Positions 15,671-24,889 of a stretch of 64,000 nt of DNA are shown here, in pieces. Where the stretch lies: NCBI RefSeq assembly GCF_041549525.1, contig NZ_CP157456.1, forward strand, positions 3,348,001 through 3,412,000. The letters are read 5' to 3'. The position numbers and the translations under genes are program-made. Every line of letters starts with the position of its first letter. Position 1 is the stretch's first letter. This DNA comes from Paenarthrobacter aurescens (lineage in GTDB: Bacteria > Actinomycetota > Actinomycetes > Actinomycetales > Micrococcaceae). A model generated the notes under the pieces. That model was given only the letters and a program-made list of their open reading frames with translations, ran no database searches and was not told where the DNA came from.

Positions 15671-17707
15671 TTGACCTCCCCGCAAAGCCCCCACCGCCCA
15701 CCCCTCTGGAACAAACTCCACGGCCTCGCCTACGGCGGCGACTACAACCCCGAACAGTGGCCGGAAGAGATTCGGCGTGAAGACATCGAGCTCATGAAGG
15801 AAGCAGGGGTGAACTTTCTGAGCGTTGGCATCTTCTCTTGGGGGCTCCTGGAACCCACCGAAGGAAACTACGATTTCGGCTGGCTGGACACCGTCATGGA
15901 CAACCTCCACGAAGCCGGGATCAAGGTAGCCCTGGCAACCGCCACCGCCTCTCCACCTGCCTGGCTGGCCCGCAAATATCCCGAAATCCTGCCCGTCACC
16001 GCCGAAGGAGTCCGGCTGGAACGGGGCTCGCGACGCCACTACACGCCGTCGTCGTCCGTGTACCGCAAGTACGCCACCGCCATGACGCGCGTGATCGCCG
16101 AACGTTATAAAAACCACCCGGCTTTGGCGCTCTGGCATGTGGACAACGAACTTGGCTGCCACGTTGGTGAGTTCCACGGAGAAGAGGACGTCACCGCGTT
16201 CCGAGCATGGCTGCAGCGCCGGTACGGCACCATCGAAGAACTCAACGACGTCTGGGGAACGGCCTTCTGGTCCCAGCACTACGCCTCTTTCGAGGAAATC
16301 ATTCCACCGGGCGCAGCGCCCACCACGCTGAACCCCGGCCAGCAGCTGGACTTCGCCCGCTTCAATTCATGGGTGTTCATTGACTTCTACCGTGAACTGC
16401 TGGCAGTGATCCGCGAGGTCACCCCGGACGTCCCGGCAACCACCAACTTCATGGTCTCAAGCGCAACCAAAGCCTTGGACTACTTCGATTGGTCCAAGGA
16501 CATGGACGTGATCGCCAACGATCACTACCTTGTTGCCGCTGATCCGGAGCGGGAAATCGAACTGGCGTTCAGCGCGGACCTGACCCGCGGCGTTGCCGGC
16601 GGGGAGCCGTGGGTCCTCATGGAACACTCGACGTCGGCGGTCAACTGGCAGCCGCACAACCAGCCCAAGATGCCCGGCGAAATGCTCAGGAACTCGCTGG
16701 CTCATGTTGCCCGTGGCGCGGACGCCGTGATGTTCTTCCAGTGGCGGCAAAGCAAAGCCGGCTCGGAGAAGTTCCACTCCGCCATGGTCCCCCACGGCGG
16801 CCGCGATACCCAGGTATGGCGGAATGTTGTGGAGCTCGGTGACGCCTTGTCCAAACTGGAACCCGTCAAGGGCTCGCGCGTGGAATCGCGCGTTGCGATC
16901 GTTTTCGATTACGAAGCCTGGTGGGCCTCGGAGCTGGACTCGCACCCGAATAATTCACTGAAATACCTGGACACCATGCGCGCATTCCACCGCTCGCTGT
17001 ACCTGCGCGGCATCACCGCGGACTTCGTCCATCCCTCGGCGGAGCTTTCCGGATATGACCTCATCCTGGTGTGCACTTTGTACGCCGTCACGGATGCGGC
17101 GGCCGCCTCCATTGCTGCCGCAGCGGAGGCAGGCGCTACGGTACTCATCAGCTACTTCAGCGGGATTGTTGACGAACGGGACCATGTCCGGCTGGGCGGC
17201 TACCCGGGCGCATTCCGGGAATTGCTGGGGATCCGGAGCGAGGAATTCCACCCGCTCTTCCCGGGCACCTCGCTCACCCTGGGAAACGGGGAGGTGTTCA
17301 ACGCAGGAACAACCGGCACCGTATGGAGCGAGCACGTGCACGCCGGCGGGGATACCCAAGTTCTGGCAAGCTTCACCGACTACCCGCTGGCCGATGTCCC
17401 TGCCCTGACCCGGCGCAGCGTAGGCGCCGGCTCGGCCTGGTACCTGGCAACCCTTCCGGACTCCGATGGCATTGATGCACTGACCGCGCGGCTCGTGGCC
17501 GAGGCCGGGGTGACCGCCGTGACCGAGGCGACTGCCGGCGTCGAGCTTCTCCGGCGTCGCGGTGCTGACGGCAGCAGCTTCCTGTTCGCCATCAACCACA
17601 GCCGGGAAGAGGTCACGGTGAAGGCCGACGGCGGCGAGCTGCTCAGCGGCGAACGCTTCACCGGTGTTGTTCCCGCCGGAGCCGTGGCCGTGATTGCGGA
17701 AGACTGA
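15671..17707 (+). CDS. GH42 beta-galactosidase
   Basis: The 678-residue enzyme hydrolyses terminal non-reducing beta-D-galactosyl (or alpha-L-arabinopyranosyl) residues. GH42 features are GLAYGGDYNPEQWPEE near the N-terminus, acid/base Glu160 in WHVDNELGCH, nucleophile Glu318 in VLMEHSTSAVNWQ, the trimerisation domain (IVFDYEAWWASELDSH onwards) and a C-terminal beta domain. There is no signal peptide, so it should act on imported oligosaccharides. The start is a TTG with GAAGGAG six bases upstream. It diverges from transport operon 1, sharing the operator region, and ends at a strong bidirectional terminator. Confidence 0.94.
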   Translation: MTSPQSPHRPPLWNKLHGLAYGGDYNPEQWPEEIRREDIELMKEAGVNFLSVGIFSWGLLEPTEGNYDFGWLDTVMDNLHEAGIKVALATATASPPAWLARKYPEILPVTAEGVRLERGSRRHYTPSSSVYRKYATAMTRVIAERYKNHPALALWHVDNELGCHVGEFHGEEDVTAFRAWLQRRYGTIEELNDVWGTAFWSQHYASFEEIIPPGAAPTTLNPGQQLDFARFNSWVFIDFYRELLAVIREVTPDVPATTNFMVSSATKALDYFDWSKDMDVIANDHYLVAADPEREIELAFSADLTRGVAGGEPWVLMEHSTSAVNWQPHNQPKMPGEMLRNSLAHVARGADAVMFFQWRQSKAGSEKFHSAMVPHGGRDTQVWRNVVELGDALSKLEPVKGSRVESRVAIVFDYEAWWASELDSHPNNSLKYLDTMRAFHRSLYLRGITADFVHPSAELSGYDLILVCTLYAVTDAAAASIAAAAEAGATVLISYFSGIVDERDHVRLGGYPGAFRELLGIRSEEFHPLFPGTSLTLGNGEVFNAGTTGTVWSEHVHAGGDTQVLASFTDYPLADVPALTRRSVGAGSAWYLATLPDSDGIDALTARLVAEAGVTAVTEATAGVELLRRRGADGSSFLFAINHSREEVTVKADGGELLSGERFTGVVPAGAVAVIAED

Positions 17708-17743
17708 CGATCTGACTGGCAGTCAGTTGGGTGGGCTCACGCA

Positions 17744-17790
17744 AAACCGCGCCCCGGGCGGATCACGAATGATCCGTCCGGGGCGCGGTT
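17744..17790. terminator. Bidirectional terminator between GH42 and binding-protein genes
   Basis: AACCGCGCCCCGG and CCGGGGCGCGGTT form a 13-bp stem continued inward by CGGATC / GATCCG, flanked by AAAA on the left and TTGGTT on the right. It sits between convergent stop codons. Confidence 0.8.
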
Positions 17791-17804
17791 GGTTGCTGGA
17801 GAAG

Positions 17805-19175
17805 CTAGCTGATGGCGGACTTCATTTCATCCACTGCTTTCTTTCCTGCTTCCTCCGCTGAAAGCCTGTTGAACATGACCTCGGAGGTGTAGCGCTTGAT
17901 GATTTCCTGGATGGCGCCGGCGCCCTTCGGCGGGGCTGCCGGAGCCTCGCCGAGCTCTTCCTTGATGGCACCGATGAAGTCCACTACCTTGACGTCTGCC
18001 TTGGCGAGCTTGGGAGCAATGGCCTCACGGACTTCCGAGTTGGGGTAGACGCCGCGGTCTGCAAGGAGGATCTCGCCGGCCTTGACGTTGTTGGCGAGGA
18101 AGTCGATGAACTTGGCTGTCTCTTCAGGGTGCTTGGTGCGCGAAGAAGCGGACCAGAACTGTGAAGCCTTGTACCAGAGGCCGGCATCTTCAGCTTTACC
18201 GGTCTTGGACGGGAAGCGGAGAATCTGCAACTCGCCACCGGCCGCCTTCTCGAGGGCGGGAAGCTGGTTGGACCACCAGAACGCCATGCCGTTCTTACCC
18301 GTGGCCAGTCCGCTCTGATCCAGCGGGGCGGCCTCTGCCTCAACGATTTCCGAGGCCGTGGGTACGGCCTTGTTTTCGCTCATCTGCTTCAGTTTTTCCC
18401 AGTAGCCCTTGATGTCAGAGGGCTCAAAGCCAAGCTTGCCGTCCTGGGTGTAGAGCGACTTGCCATTCTGTCGCAGCCACACACCGAGGGAGGCTTCATC
18501 CGTGCCGTAGGCGGCCGCACCGTAGGTTCCCTTGGGGGACTTGGCGGTTACTTCTGCGGCAATACGCTCAAAGTCTTCCCACGTCCACGTCTTATCGTCA
18601 GGAAGAGGGACGCCTGCAGCCTGGAAGACCGCCGGGTTGGCCAGGATGGTGGCAGCGTTGATGCCCGCTGCAATGCCGGTCAGGCCGTCCTCACCCTTGC
18701 CGGCATTCAATGCCGCTTCATCCAACTTGGACGTATCGATCTTGTACTTTGACAGATCCAGCAGGGCACCGCGGGTGGAGTATTCGGTGATGTACTTTTC
18801 GTCCATCTGGATGATGTCCGGAGCATCGTTGGCAGCAACCTGGGTGGCCAGCTTGTCCCAGTAACCGCTCCAGTCGCCGTACTCCGGCTTGATTTTGATG
18901 TTGGGGTTTTCGGCTTCGAAAGCGGCAATTGCTTCCTGCGTCAGTTGTGCACGCTTGTCTCCACCCCACCACGAGAAGCGGAGTTCAACTTTGCCGTCGG
19001 CACTTTTTGCTTCCGACCCTCCGCCGCTGCCGCAGGCGGTGAGGGCGAGGACTGCAGCTGCCGTTGCTGCTACAAGTGCGGAGGCACGAAGCCTGCGCTT
19101 GGCCTTGGGCGCTGAGGGGCGGTTTGCTGCGGCGTGTGCGGGGGCGACTGCTTCACCCTTTGGGTTTACCGGCAC
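17805..19175 (-). CDS. Sugar ABC transporter solute-binding lipoprotein (system 2)
   Basis: The 456-residue protein starts at a GTG preceded by CGGAG. It has an unusually long, basic N-region (KAKRRLRAS) before a hydrophobic signal and a lipobox LTAC. The mature part begins RFSWWGGDKRAQLTQEAIAA, close to the corresponding WWGNDDRAERT segment of the system 1 binding protein, so both belong to the same CUT1 family. Unusually it lies downstream of its two permease genes and has its own promoter and operator in the 113-bp gap, allowing extra binding-protein synthesis. No ATPase is encoded nearby. Confidence 0.92.
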   Translation of the reverse strand: MPVNPKGEAVAPAHAAANRPSAPKAKRRLRASALVAATAAAVLALTACGSGGGSEAKSADGKVELRFSWWGGDKRAQLTQEAIAAFEAENPNIKIKPEYGDWSGYWDKLATQVAANDAPDIIQMDEKYITEYSTRGALLDLSKYKIDTSKLDEAALNAGKGEDGLTGIAAGINAATILANPAVFQAAGVPLPDDKTWTWEDFERIAAEVTAKSPKGTYGAAAYGTDEASLGVWLRQNGKSLYTQDGKLGFEPSDIKGYWEKLKQMSENKAVPTASEIVEAEAAPLDQSGLATGKNGMAFWWSNQLPALEKAAGGELQILRFPSKTGKAEDAGLWYKASQFWSASSRTKHPEETAKFIDFLANNVKAGEILLADRGVYPNSEVREAIAPKLAKADVKVVDFIGAIKEELGEAPAAPPKGAGAIQEIIKRYTSEVMFNRLSAEEAGKKAVDEMKSAIS

Positions 19176-19210
19176 TATGGTCTCCGATCTTCTTTGATCC
19201 TGATGCGAAT

Positions 19211-19266
19211 TGAGAAAGCGTTTTCCCGTTGGGAATTATGATACAAGTCACATTCTTGTATTACAA
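19211..19266 (-). promoter_or_regulatory. Promoter of binding-protein gene 2 with LacI-type operator 3
   Basis: On the minus strand TTGTAA (19266-19261) and TATCAT (19243-19238) are spaced by 17 bp; the operator TGAGAAAGCGTTTTCC (19211-19226) starts a few bases beyond the expected start site at about 19231. A 13-bp palindrome CTTGTATTACAAG (19255-19267) overlaps the -35 and may bind another factor. Confidence 0.65.
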
Positions 19267-19288
19267 GACACTAACTTGTTCTAGTTGT

Positions 19289-20230
19289 TTACTTGATGCC
19301 CGTGGTGGCGATGCCCTTGATGAGGAACCGCTGGCCGAAGAGGAACACCAGGAACACCGGGAGCAGGGACACGATGGACATAGCAAAGAGTGATCCCCAG
19401 CTGGTGGCCGACTGCGAGTCAACGAAGGCGCGCAGGGCTACCGGAACAGTGAACATGTCCGGGTCCGTGAGGTAGATCAGTGCGCCGAAGAAGTCGTTCC
19501 AGGTCCAGATGAACGTGAAGATGGTGGTGGTGGCAAGGGCCGGAACCATCAGCGGCAGGATCACGCGCAGGAAGATCCTGGGGTGGCCGGCGCCGTCGAT
19601 GCGTGCTGCCTCATCCAGGTCCTTGGGAATACCGCGGATGAACTGAACCATGAGGAAGACGAAAAACGCATCCGTGGCCAGGAGCTTGGGCACAATCAGT
19701 GGCCAGAAGGTGTTCACCCAGCCGATCTGCGAGAACAGGATGTACTGCGGCACGATCACCACGTGGAACGGCAACATGATGGTAAGGAGCATGATGCCGA
19801 AGAAGATCTTCTTGCCGGTGAACTGCAGTCGGGCGAAGGCGTAGGCGGCCATGGAGCAGGAGATCAGGTTGCCAAGGATCGAGCCGAGGACCACGATCGC
19901 GGAGTTGACCATGTAGTGCCCGAACGGGTGGGTCAGGGCCGACCAGCCATCGGTGTAGTTGCTCATTTCCAGGCTCTCCAGCCAGAGGCCTGGTTCGCGG
20001 AAGATGAGGTCATTGGGCCGCAGCGAGGAAACCACCATCCACAGGAGCGGGTAGATCATCACCGCGCCAACGATGATCAGGATGGCGTGCTTGACCAGGC
20101 CTTTGATGCGGGCGCTGCGGCTGTAGGCGAGGCTGCCTCGTGATTCGCGGCGTCGGGGGCTTTTGCCCTCCTTGCCGTTCTTCCCTGCGGAGCTACCGGA
20201 TGCGGCGGGGAGGGTCTGGAGTTTAGTCAT
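19289..20230 (-). CDS. Sugar ABC transporter permease, MalG type (system 2)
   Basis: The 313-residue CUT1 permease has six membrane segments and the EAA loop DLDEAARIDGAGHPRIFLRV, and ends GIATTGIK. I chose the ATG at 20230, which overlaps the stop of the upstream permease by eight bases; an extended frame to 20404 is not credible because it runs through the upstream gene in another frame. It is close in sequence to the MalG-type permease of system 1. Confidence 0.92.
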   Translation of the reverse strand: MTKLQTLPAASGSSAGKNGKEGKSPRRRESRGSLAYSRSARIKGLVKHAILIIVGAVMIYPLLWMVVSSLRPNDLIFREPGLWLESLEMSNYTDGWSALTHPFGHYMVNSAIVVLGSILGNLISCSMAAYAFARLQFTGKKIFFGIMLLTIMLPFHVVIVPQYILFSQIGWVNTFWPLIVPKLLATDAFFVFLMVQFIRGIPKDLDEAARIDGAGHPRIFLRVILPLMVPALATTTIFTFIWTWNDFFGALIYLTDPDMFTVPVALRAFVDSQSATSWGSLFAMSIVSLLPVFLVFLFGQRFLIKGIATTGIK

Positions 20231-21167
20231 CGTAGAACACCCAATACTTTGAAGCGATGAAGTTGATGGCGGTGAAGACACCGATGATGACCAGCAGGAA
20301 CCAGGCCATCGCTGAGGCGTAGCCCATATCAAACTGGCCGAAGCCCTTTTGGTAGAGATACAGGGTGAAGAACATGGTGGAGTCGGACGGTCCGCCGTTG
20401 CCACCGGAGACGATGAACGCCTGGGTGAACGACTGGAAGGAGCCGATGATCTGAAGCACCAGGTTGAAGAAGATGATGGGGCTCAGCATGGGCAAGGTGA
20501 TCCGCCAGAACTGCTGCAAAGTGGTGGCCCCGTCAACTTTGGCCGCCTCGTAGTACATCACGGGAATCTGGCGGAGGCCGGCCAGGAAGATGATCATGGG
20601 GCTGCCGAAGGTCCACACGTGCAGCAGGATGATGGAGCCAAGAGCTGTGTTGGGGTCCGAGATCCAGCCCGGTCCCTCAATGCCAACCATTGCCAGGATC
20701 TGGTTGACCAGGCCCGTGGTGCCGAAAATCTGCTTCCACAGGATGGCAACAGCTACGGACCCGCCCAGCAGGGACGGCAAGTAGAAGATGGAGCGGTAGA
20801 ACGGAAGGCCACGCAGGCCCTTGTCCAGAACCAGTGCGATCAGCAGGGCCACTCCCAGCTGAAGCGGCACACCCACCAGAACGTACGTGAACGTCACGCG
20901 CAGGGAGTTGTGGAGGCGGGCATCGCCGAACATGCGGATGAAGTTATCCAGCCCCACCCATTCCGGCGGCTGCAGGAGGTTGTAGTCCGTGAAGGACAGG
21001 TACAAGGACATCAGCATGGGCCCCACGGTGATGGCCACAAGACCGATCAGCCATGGCAGAAGGAAGACATAGGCGGCCTTGTTGTCGCGGCCGTTCGCCT
21101 TCTTCTCTTCTTTGGTCATGGGACCCTTGCGCCGGGTCATTGAGGAGAGTTCGCCTATAGCGCTCAT
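20223..21167 (-). CDS. Sugar ABC transporter permease, MalF type (system 2)
   Basis: The 314-residue CUT1 permease begins MSAIGELSSMTRRKGPMTKE and is followed by the typical AYVFLLPWLIGLVAITVGP first segment; the EAA loop is YYEAAKVDGATTLQQFWRI. AAGGGGG seven bases before the ATG at 21167 fixes the start; the frame stays open far upstream to 22292 but that part is antisense to the hydrolase gene. It is the first gene of the system 2 transcript. The operator-containing region at 21371-21430 lies about 200 bp upstream and may regulate it as well as the divergent operon. Confidence 0.92.
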   Translation of the reverse strand: MSAIGELSSMTRRKGPMTKEEKKANGRDNKAAYVFLLPWLIGLVAITVGPMLMSLYLSFTDYNLLQPPEWVGLDNFIRMFGDARLHNSLRVTFTYVLVGVPLQLGVALLIALVLDKGLRGLPFYRSIFYLPSLLGGSVAVAILWKQIFGTTGLVNQILAMVGIEGPGWISDPNTALGSIILLHVWTFGSPMIIFLAGLRQIPVMYYEAAKVDGATTLQQFWRITLPMLSPIIFFNLVLQIIGSFQSFTQAFIVSGGNGGPSDSTMFFTLYLYQKGFGQFDMGYASAMAWFLLVIIGVFTAINFIASKYWVFYDD

Positions 21168-21370
21168 TGTGTCCCCCTTGCGGGAGCTCGAACGCCTTGC
21201 GGCGCCCCCGTGCGTAGTACAGCGGCCATGTGGTCTCCTTTGGTCATCGTGGCCATCCACGGAAGTAAAGAATCTGGTTGGTGCTTGCCGTCCGGGACGC
21301 CGTCCATCCAGTGGCGTTACCGGCTTGAATTGCCAGGATGGGGTCCGGACGTTCAGCGGCTCCGTATCAA

Positions 21371-21430
21371 AGTAAACGTTTTCTTGACCCTTGTACAGCC
21401 TTTTGCTAATTTTTGAGAAAGCGTTTTCTT
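21371..21430 (+). promoter_or_regulatory. Promoter of hydrolase/DUF6807/M24 operon with two LacI-type operators
   Basis: TTGACC (21384-21389) and TAATTT (21407-21412) are spaced by 17 bp. The operator GAGAAAGCGTTTTCTT (21415-21430) covers the expected start site at about 21419. A second copy, AGTAAACGTTTTCTTG (21371-21386), abuts and slightly overlaps the -35. Their centres are 45 bp apart. The 375-bp gap 21168-21542 holds nothing else that I can identify. Confidence 0.7.
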
Positions 21431-21542
21431 GCGAAGCCGCCCGAACTCGTTTTCCACGCTGACGAAGCCCGGCGTGCACTGCAGCACACCCTCCGCATTC
21501 GATAAGGCAGGACACCATTGTTTCCCACCGACTCCGCCTGCC

Positions 21543-22799
21543 ATGACCAGCGCTGACATGGCAGCAGCCCCCATCCGCCCCAGCGCCCTGGCTGGATACG
21601 AGGACTGGCCGGCCTACGCTGCCGGGCACCGGTTCCTTGCTGAAAACACCGAAGCCCGCCAGCTGGCTTGCACGCTTGGCGTGCCGGCCGTGACACCGGA
21701 GCTTCAGTACTCGGTGCTCTCCGATAGAGAGCACGACGGCGTCATCACCTCGCGTCTGCAGTGGCAGTTGGGCTTCGGCCCGGCCACGTCCGCGTGGTTC
21801 GTGCGGCCCGCCGGTGCCACCCGCCCGCTTCCCGGGTTGCTCGCACTGCATTGCCACGGAGGGATCAAGGCTTACGGTGCTGAGCGGCTTGTGCAGTTTC
21901 CGCACGGTGTGGATGATCCCGACGACGGCGCGCGCCTGGGCGTCCGGCCGGATGATTTCGCCTCGGGCACCATGGGTGCACCAACTGAGTTGCCGCCCCT
22001 CGGCATCAGGGCCAAACTCTACGGCGGCCGGGCACTGGCCACCTGGCTGGCTCAACAAGGCTTTGCCGTCCTTGCCCACGACACGTTCATGTGGGGAAGC
22101 CGCCGTTTCGGCCTCAATCCCCTTCCGTGGCGCGCTGCCAACGCTGTAAACGGCCAGCAGGCACTGAAGCGGGAGGCCGGCGTCGAACTTTCTGCGGCGG
22201 AACGTTACGACGCAGCTGCGGCCGCCCACGAGGAAACCGTGGCGAAAGCGGCCACTCTCATGGGCACCACCGTGGCCGGGACCGTTGCGCATGACGATCT
22301 CGCGGCGCTGCAGGTGCTCGCCTCGTTACCGGGCGTGGATGCGGATCGGCTCGGTTGCCTGGGCTTTTCGGGCGGTGGTGGTCGGGCCATGGTGCTCGGT
22401 GCCCTGAGTCCGCTGATTCGCAGCTACGTGGTCACGTGCATGATGACCACCTTCGGCTCGCTCCTGCCCGCACATGTGGACGCCCACTCCTGGTTGCTTC
22501 ACTCCCCCGGCTTGGCCACTTTGGGCGATTGGCCGGATGTGGCCGTGCGTTCCACCGCCGAAAAGGTGCTGGTTCAGTACGCCCTGGAGGACCCGCTCTT
22601 CCCGAAGCAGGGAATGCGCGCGGCCCACCAGCATCTCCTGGAGACCATGCCAGCCCGCTATACAGGCAGTTTCTGGCAGGAACCCCACGTCTTCACCCGG
22701 GCCATGCGGGACGAGGCCGCCGCGTTCCTCACCTCCGCCCTGCAGCCACGCAACCCCAGCAAAACTCCCGCACTTGATCCCGCTAGGACAGCCTCATGA
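21543..22799 (+). CDS. Alpha/beta hydrolase (dienelactone hydrolase / acetyl-esterase type)
   Basis: The 418-residue protein has a complete catalytic triad: Ser276 in GFSGGGG, Asp350 in YALEDPLF and His382 in EPHVF. An oxyanion segment LHCHGGIKAYG (~102-112) precedes a long insertion. There is no signal peptide. It resembles the large esterase-type hydrolases found in polysaccharide-utilisation loci, so deacetylation or lactone opening is plausible; the substrate is unknown. The ATG at 21543 lacks a clear ribosome site and the N-terminus is uncertain (ATG at 21558 also possible). It is the first gene of a three-gene operon, with a 4-bp ATGA overlap to the DUF6807 fusion gene. Confidence 0.8.
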   Translation: MTSADMAAAPIRPSALAGYEDWPAYAAGHRFLAENTEARQLACTLGVPAVTPELQYSVLSDREHDGVITSRLQWQLGFGPATSAWFVRPAGATRPLPGLLALHCHGGIKAYGAERLVQFPHGVDDPDDGARLGVRPDDFASGTMGAPTELPPLGIRAKLYGGRALATWLAQQGFAVLAHDTFMWGSRRFGLNPLPWRAANAVNGQQALKREAGVELSAAERYDAAAAAHEETVAKAATLMGTTVAGTVAHDDLAALQVLASLPGVDADRLGCLGFSGGGGRAMVLGALSPLIRSYVVTCMMTTFGSLLPAHVDAHSWLLHSPGLATLGDWPDVAVRSTAEKVLVQYALEDPLFPKQGMRAAHQHLLETMPARYTGSFWQEPHVFTRAMRDEAAAFLTSALQPRNPSKTPALDPARTAS

Positions 22800-24889
22800 C
22801 ACAGCCTTTGACCGCCGGCACCACGGAGGCCCTCGCCCGGACCCCGCGCATCGCACTGGTGGGTGTGCACGGTTTTGGTGAACGGCACTTGGAAAACCTG
22901 GCCCGGCTCGGTGCCAAGGGCTCGCTGGAACTGGTGGCCGTGGCAGATCCGCTGCCCCCTGCAGAAGGAACACTCGGGGCAGAAGGAACACTCGGGCCGG
23001 AGGTGAAAGTGTTCGCTTCCCTCGATGAGCTCCTGGCATCAGGAATCGCACCGGACGTGGTGATCGTCTCCACCCCCATCCAGACCCACGCCCCCCTGGC
23101 CCTGGCTGCGCTCACTGCAGGGGCCAATGTGTACTTGGAAAAACCGCCTGTGGCGTCCATGGCGCAGTACGAGGAAGTCATGGCGGCGGCCGCGCGCGCC
23201 GGCCGCTTGGTGCAGGTAGGTTTCCAGAGCCTGGGTTCAGAGGCCCTTCCGGCGATTGAAGCCCTGGTGGCATCGGGCGAAATCGGCGACGTCCGGGGCA
23301 TCAGTGCCACGGGCCTGTGGCTGCGGAGCAAGGCGTACTTCACGCGATCCCGTTGGGCCGGTAAGCGCAGCCTGAACGGAACGGACGTGGTGGATGGTGT
23401 GGCCACCAACGCCTTGGCCCACGCGGTGGCTACCGGGCTGCGGTTAGCTGGCGCCCGGACTGTGGCGGATGTTGAATCCGTGGATACGGACCTCTACCGG
23501 GCCAACGACACCGAAAGCGACGACACCTCTGTGGTGCGGGTCAAGACCACAGCCGGAAGTACCGGAGGGACAGTACTGACGTGTGCCCTCACGCTGTGCG
23601 CGCCCGTCCAGTCCGCACCGTCGGTCACGGTGTACGGGACGCTCGGGCAGCTCACGTTCTTCTACACGGAGGATCGATTGGAGATCAGCTCTGCTGAGGG
23701 CACGCGAACGGAGACCTTTGGACGAACCGACCTTCTGGAAAACCTGCTGGCAGCCCGCACGGAAGAGGATCTCCTCAGCCCACTGTCCGGATCCGGCGCC
23801 TACGTCTCGGTCCTGGAGGCGATCCGCACAGCCAAGGCGCCCCAGCAGATCCTCCCTGAATTCATCACCTGGGAAGGCGAAGGCGACGCCGCCCACCCCG
23901 TGGTTCATGGCATCGAAGCACTGATCCGCAGGGCGGCCCTTGGGCAGGCCACATTTGCTGAGCTTGGAGCGCCCTGGACAGGCTCCAACGGACCAGCCCT
24001 GAACGGACCGGCCTTCAGCGTTGACGGCGTCCCTGTGGCTGCTTTGCAGGATGGTTCGCAGGTCCGGCCAACATCATCCCCACGGCCTTATCTGCACCCA
24101 GTGCGCACCCTCGCCGGAACGGTGGTCACCGATCACGTCCCGGAAGACCACGTGTGGCATCTTGGAGCGGGCGTGGCCCTCCAGGACGTGGACGGCATCA
24201 ACTTCTGGGGCGGGCGAACCTACACGCGCGACGCCGGAGCGTACCTCTGGCGCGAAGATCACGGCCGGATCATCACCGAGTCCGCAGAGTACGGTGATGG
24301 TCACAGGCGCGAACAGCTCAGCTGGCTCGGCCCCGACGGCACGCCCCTGCTCGGCGAACAGCGCGAGTGGCGCTGGGCCGGCGTCGGGAATTCAGCGTGG
24401 AAACTGACGCTGGACTTCAGGCTGGAGTCAGCCACGGGACGTCCGGTGCTGCTGGGCAGCCCGGGCTCCAATGGGCGGCCGCAGGGCGGTTACGGCGGCT
24501 TCTTCTGGCGGCTCCCCAAGGTTGGCGATGCCACTATCTGGACCCCGGACGCCCGGGGTGAGGACGCTGTGCACGGAAGCGTGGCGCCGTGGCTGGCCTG
24601 GTCCGGAACGTTCGACGCCGGAACCTCCGCGCCGGGGCACGTGACCGGCGATCCCGGGCTGGGGCACCCCGCTACCCTCGTTTTCCTCGCTTCACCCCAG
24701 GCACCGGACCCGTGGTTCGTGCGGCACTCGGGGTATCCCGGCGTCGGGCTGTCCCTGGCTTGGGACACCCCCGTGACCACCGGGCCGGGCCGCCCTGTCC
24801 ACAGGACCGTCACGGTGATCGTCGCGGACGGCTTCCTGGCAACACAAGACATTGAACAACTCATCTCAACTTTGGGGGAACCGGCATGA
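22796..24889 (+). CDS. Gfo/Idh/MocA oxidoreductase fused to a DUF6807 (PmoA-like) domain, copy 2
   Basis: The 697-residue protein is a full-length paralog of the gene at 8088-10151: GVHGFGERH nucleotide-binding loop (~23-31), EKPP motif (~115-118), the SRWAGKRSLNGTDVVDGVAT segment, and a C-terminal DUF6807 domain beginning RPYLHPVRTLAGTVVTDHVP with DHVWHLGAGVAL and NFWGGRTY. An 18-bp tandem duplication at 22961-22996 encodes AEGTLG twice in a surface loop absent from copy 1. It is coupled by ATGA overlaps both to the hydrolase upstream and to the M24-like gene downstream. The two copies probably act on related sugar derivatives. Confidence 0.87.
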   Translation: MTQPLTAGTTEALARTPRIALVGVHGFGERHLENLARLGAKGSLELVAVADPLPPAEGTLGAEGTLGPEVKVFASLDELLASGIAPDVVIVSTPIQTHAPLALAALTAGANVYLEKPPVASMAQYEEVMAAAARAGRLVQVGFQSLGSEALPAIEALVASGEIGDVRGISATGLWLRSKAYFTRSRWAGKRSLNGTDVVDGVATNALAHAVATGLRLAGARTVADVESVDTDLYRANDTESDDTSVVRVKTTAGSTGGTVLTCALTLCAPVQSAPSVTVYGTLGQLTFFYTEDRLEISSAEGTRTETFGRTDLLENLLAARTEEDLLSPLSGSGAYVSVLEAIRTAKAPQQILPEFITWEGEGDAAHPVVHGIEALIRRAALGQATFAELGAPWTGSNGPALNGPAFSVDGVPVAALQDGSQVRPTSSPRPYLHPVRTLAGTVVTDHVPEDHVWHLGAGVALQDVDGINFWGGRTYTRDAGAYLWREDHGRIITESAEYGDGHRREQLSWLGPDGTPLLGEQREWRWAGVGNSAWKLTLDFRLESATGRPVLLGSPGSNGRPQGGYGGFFWRLPKVGDATIWTPDARGEDAVHGSVAPWLAWSGTFDAGTSAPGHVTGDPGLGHPATLVFLASPQAPDPWFVRHSGYPGVGLSLAWDTPVTTGPGRPVHRTVTVIVADGFLATQDIEQLISTLGEPA

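Noticed and set aside
21168..22292. N-terminal extension of the MalF-type permease over 370 codons
   Set aside because: The extra sequence is antisense to the alpha/beta hydrolase and crosses the operator-promoter region; a strong ribosome site marks the start at 21167.
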